NCBI GenBank assembly: GCA_003979345.1
Contig: RYVZ01000017.1
Span: 7,156 to 71,155 of the forward strand
Direction of reading: 5' to 3'
Origin: Lachnospiraceae bacterium
GTDB taxonomy: Bacteria > Bacillota > Clostridia > Lachnospirales > Lachnospiraceae
Length of the DNA: 64,000 nt
Below the pieces are notes generated by a model. The model saw nothing but the letters and a program-made list of their open reading frames with translations, did no database searches and was not told where the DNA came from. The stretch's first letter is position 1; every line of letters begins with the position of its first letter. Both the position numbers and the translations under genes were made by a program. Below, piece by piece: positions 62,595 to 64,000 of this stretch.

Positions 62595-64000
62595 ATATAT
62601 CATGAGAATGCTCAGCATTCCGCTGTATTTATTTGAAGGGTACTGCATTCAGTTCTTTTTTGGCAGGTTTGCGGAACCCAAAATAGGCAGATTAAAAAAT
62701 GTGCCGTGGGCGGTTGGGATTGTATGGATTGTGATACGCATTGTTAATGGAACTTTATTCCATGATACAAACGGTGCCACGCTGATTGTAAAATTATTTT
62801 TTTCCACTACTATTTTATTTATCTTCAGTATGAGCTGGTATAAAGGGAATATCCTGTTGAAAATTTTTTTAGTCATCCAGTTCATTTCCATACATGAACT
62901 GGCATTTTGGGCAGGATACAGTTTTCTCTATATTGGGAACTGGCTGATAGACATTCTGATACATGGAGCGGGCGGCAGTATGGCATCGGTGGGATATTTA
63001 CCTGTTATGGCAGGTGGATTGGCCTGCTTTTCCGTGACGCTGGTTGAAGTAATAGGAGGTGCATTGCTTTTTGTTTCTGTCAGGAAGATTGCAGCAAGTT
63101 ATCGATGCAGGGAAAAAGGGAAGATGGGTAAGGAGATAGTTTTTTATCTGCTTCCTGCTGTGGCAGGGATATTGATAGATGTGCTTGTCTCCTTGCTGAT
63201 AGTAGTGGTTGAAGATGATGTTGCAGTAGTGTTGTACAAAAGACATCCGGTACTATACCTTATCATTCCTATGATAGCCCTTGTGCTGCTTGGAGCTATC
63301 GTGTTCAGTTTCCGTATTTATCAGAACATGGCAGCTCTGCAGGAAGAACGGGCGGAGAAGATAATACTGGAAAACCAGATCGCGCAGATGCAGGGTTCCA
63401 TGGTGGAAATGGAGCATCTGTATGACGGGGTACGCTCGGTCAAGCACGATATGAAGAACCACATGGCAGTCCTGCAGAACCTTATACGGAAAAAGTATAG
63501 TGGGGAAGATGAGGAAATCCGGCAGTATTTTGAGGGTATGTATCAGTCGGTGGAACAGCTTGACAGCAGGGTGCATACGGGCAATGCAGTCAGTGATGCG
63601 GTGGTGGGCAGCAAGTTCCGTTATGCGGCAAAAAAGGTAAAAGGAATTAAGCTGGATGCAAGGGGTTTCATGCTTTCAGATGCCGTTACGATAAAGGCTT
63701 ATGATATGGGGATTATTCTGAACAACGGGCTGGACAATGCGATTGAAGCCTGCATGAGAATGAGGGAGAAACAGCCGGATGCAGACGCCTATATCACGAT
63801 CCGGTCTTTCCGGGCAAAGAATATGTATTTTATAGAGATTGAGAACAGCTTTGATGGTACGGCACTGTTCGACAGGGACAGCGGCTTTCCCATATCAACA
63901 AAAGAAGATAAGGAGGTGCATGGAATAGGGCTAAAGAATATCAGGAAATGTGCAGTAAAATATGGCGGCGATATGGACTGTATTGTAAAAGGCAATAGAT
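62587..64000 (+). CDS. AgrC-like sensor histidine kinase, 3'-truncated by the window
   Basis: The frame starts ATG GCT GAA and stays open to the window end. The N-terminal ~220 residues contain about six membrane segments, as in peptide-sensing AgrC-type kinases. The dimerisation helix carries SVKHDMKNHMAVLQNL with the phosphorylated His, followed by the N-box LNNGLDNAIEACMRM and the G-box GIGLKNIRK. The kinase probably senses a secreted peptide, but no AgrD/AgrB genes are seen in the window. It overlaps the regulator by 8 bp and should phosphorylate it. Confidence 0.92.
   Translation, partial: MAEYIMRMLSIPLYLFEGYCIQFFFGRFAEPKIGRLKNVPWAVGIVWIVIRIVNGTLFHDTNGATLIVKLFFSTTILFIFSMSWYKGNILLKIFLVIQFISIHELAFWAGYSFLYIGNWLIDILIHGAGGSMASVGYLPVMAGGLACFSVTLVEVIGGALLFVSVRKIAASYRCREKGKMGKEIVFYLLPAVAGILIDVLVSLLIVVVEDDVAVVLYKRHPVLYLIIPMIALVLLGAIVFSFRIYQNMAALQEERAEKIILENQIAQMQGSMVEMEHLYDGVRSVKHDMKNHMAVLQNLIRKKYSGEDEEIRQYFEGMYQSVEQLDSRVHTGNAVSDAVVGSKFRYAAKKVKGIKLDARGFMLSDAVTIKAYDMGIILNNGLDNAIEACMRMREKQPDADAYITIRSFRAKNMYFIEIENSFDGTALFDRDSGFPISTKEDKEVHGIGLKNIRKCAVKYGGDMDCIVKGNR

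Overview
The window looks like a chromosome segment from a Gram-positive anaerobe of the class Clostridia, most likely the family Lachnospiraceae. This is inferred from gene content and order: a HemZ-type anaerobic coproporphyrinogen enzyme, an Lhr-like helicase tail, a fused folB-folK in a folate operon, two CIRCE heat-shock operators, a T-box before thrS, a CUT1 sugar importer without its own ATPase, DUF815/ppx/ppk1, and strong Shine-Dalgarno sites with sigma-A type promoters. No rRNA, tRNA or CRISPR array was seen.

Layout. 1-7.9 kb: helicase tail; ABC transporter with a LytTR/DUF3021 regulator pair; two Hsp20 genes behind a CIRCE element; a TIM-barrel isomerase-like protein, an EamA transporter and a DUF305 protein. 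8-13 kb: folate operon folC-folE-HD protein-folP-folBK. 13-24.6 kb: a DUF5050 gene with an apparent in-frame stop, pheA, a DUF815 ATPase, ppx-ppk1 (polyphosphate), a Maf-Cof fusion, and leftward HAD and PHP genes. 24.7-33 kb: an ABC-F protein, a chemoreceptor, an active and a degenerate GGDEF protein, and groES-groEL behind a perfect CIRCE. 33-41.4 kb: an alpha-glucan locus (lipoprotein with twin operators, LacI-type regulator, neopullulanase-like GH13, solute-binding protein and two permeases). 41.7-48 kb: apt, relA/spoT, a metallo-beta-lactamase fold protein, an acetyltransferase and hemZ. 48-55 kb: a decaying isochorismatase-family gene, a MATE exporter behind a leader peptide and attenuator, a broken AraC gene, a sugar acetyltransferase, and a TetR-controlled operon ending in an HD-GYP protein. 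55-59.6 kb: T-box, thrS and helD.

59.6-64 kb is accessory DNA with lower gene density. It holds a compact promoter-RNA-terminator unit directly before a DUF3800 gene, a 50-codon small gene, iteron-like repeats with a 13-bp inverted repeat, and an AgrA/AgrC-like LytTR two-component system cut off by the window end. The DUF3800 gene with its RNA and the leader-controlled MATE gene are the most interesting systems here.

A theme across the window is tandem duplication of short units (15, 24, 28, 32 and 38 bp) at gene ends and in protein linkers. Some of these duplicate one arm of a terminator hairpin; others seem to have produced low-complexity insertions in otherwise conserved enzymes (LytTR protein, Maf, HemZ).
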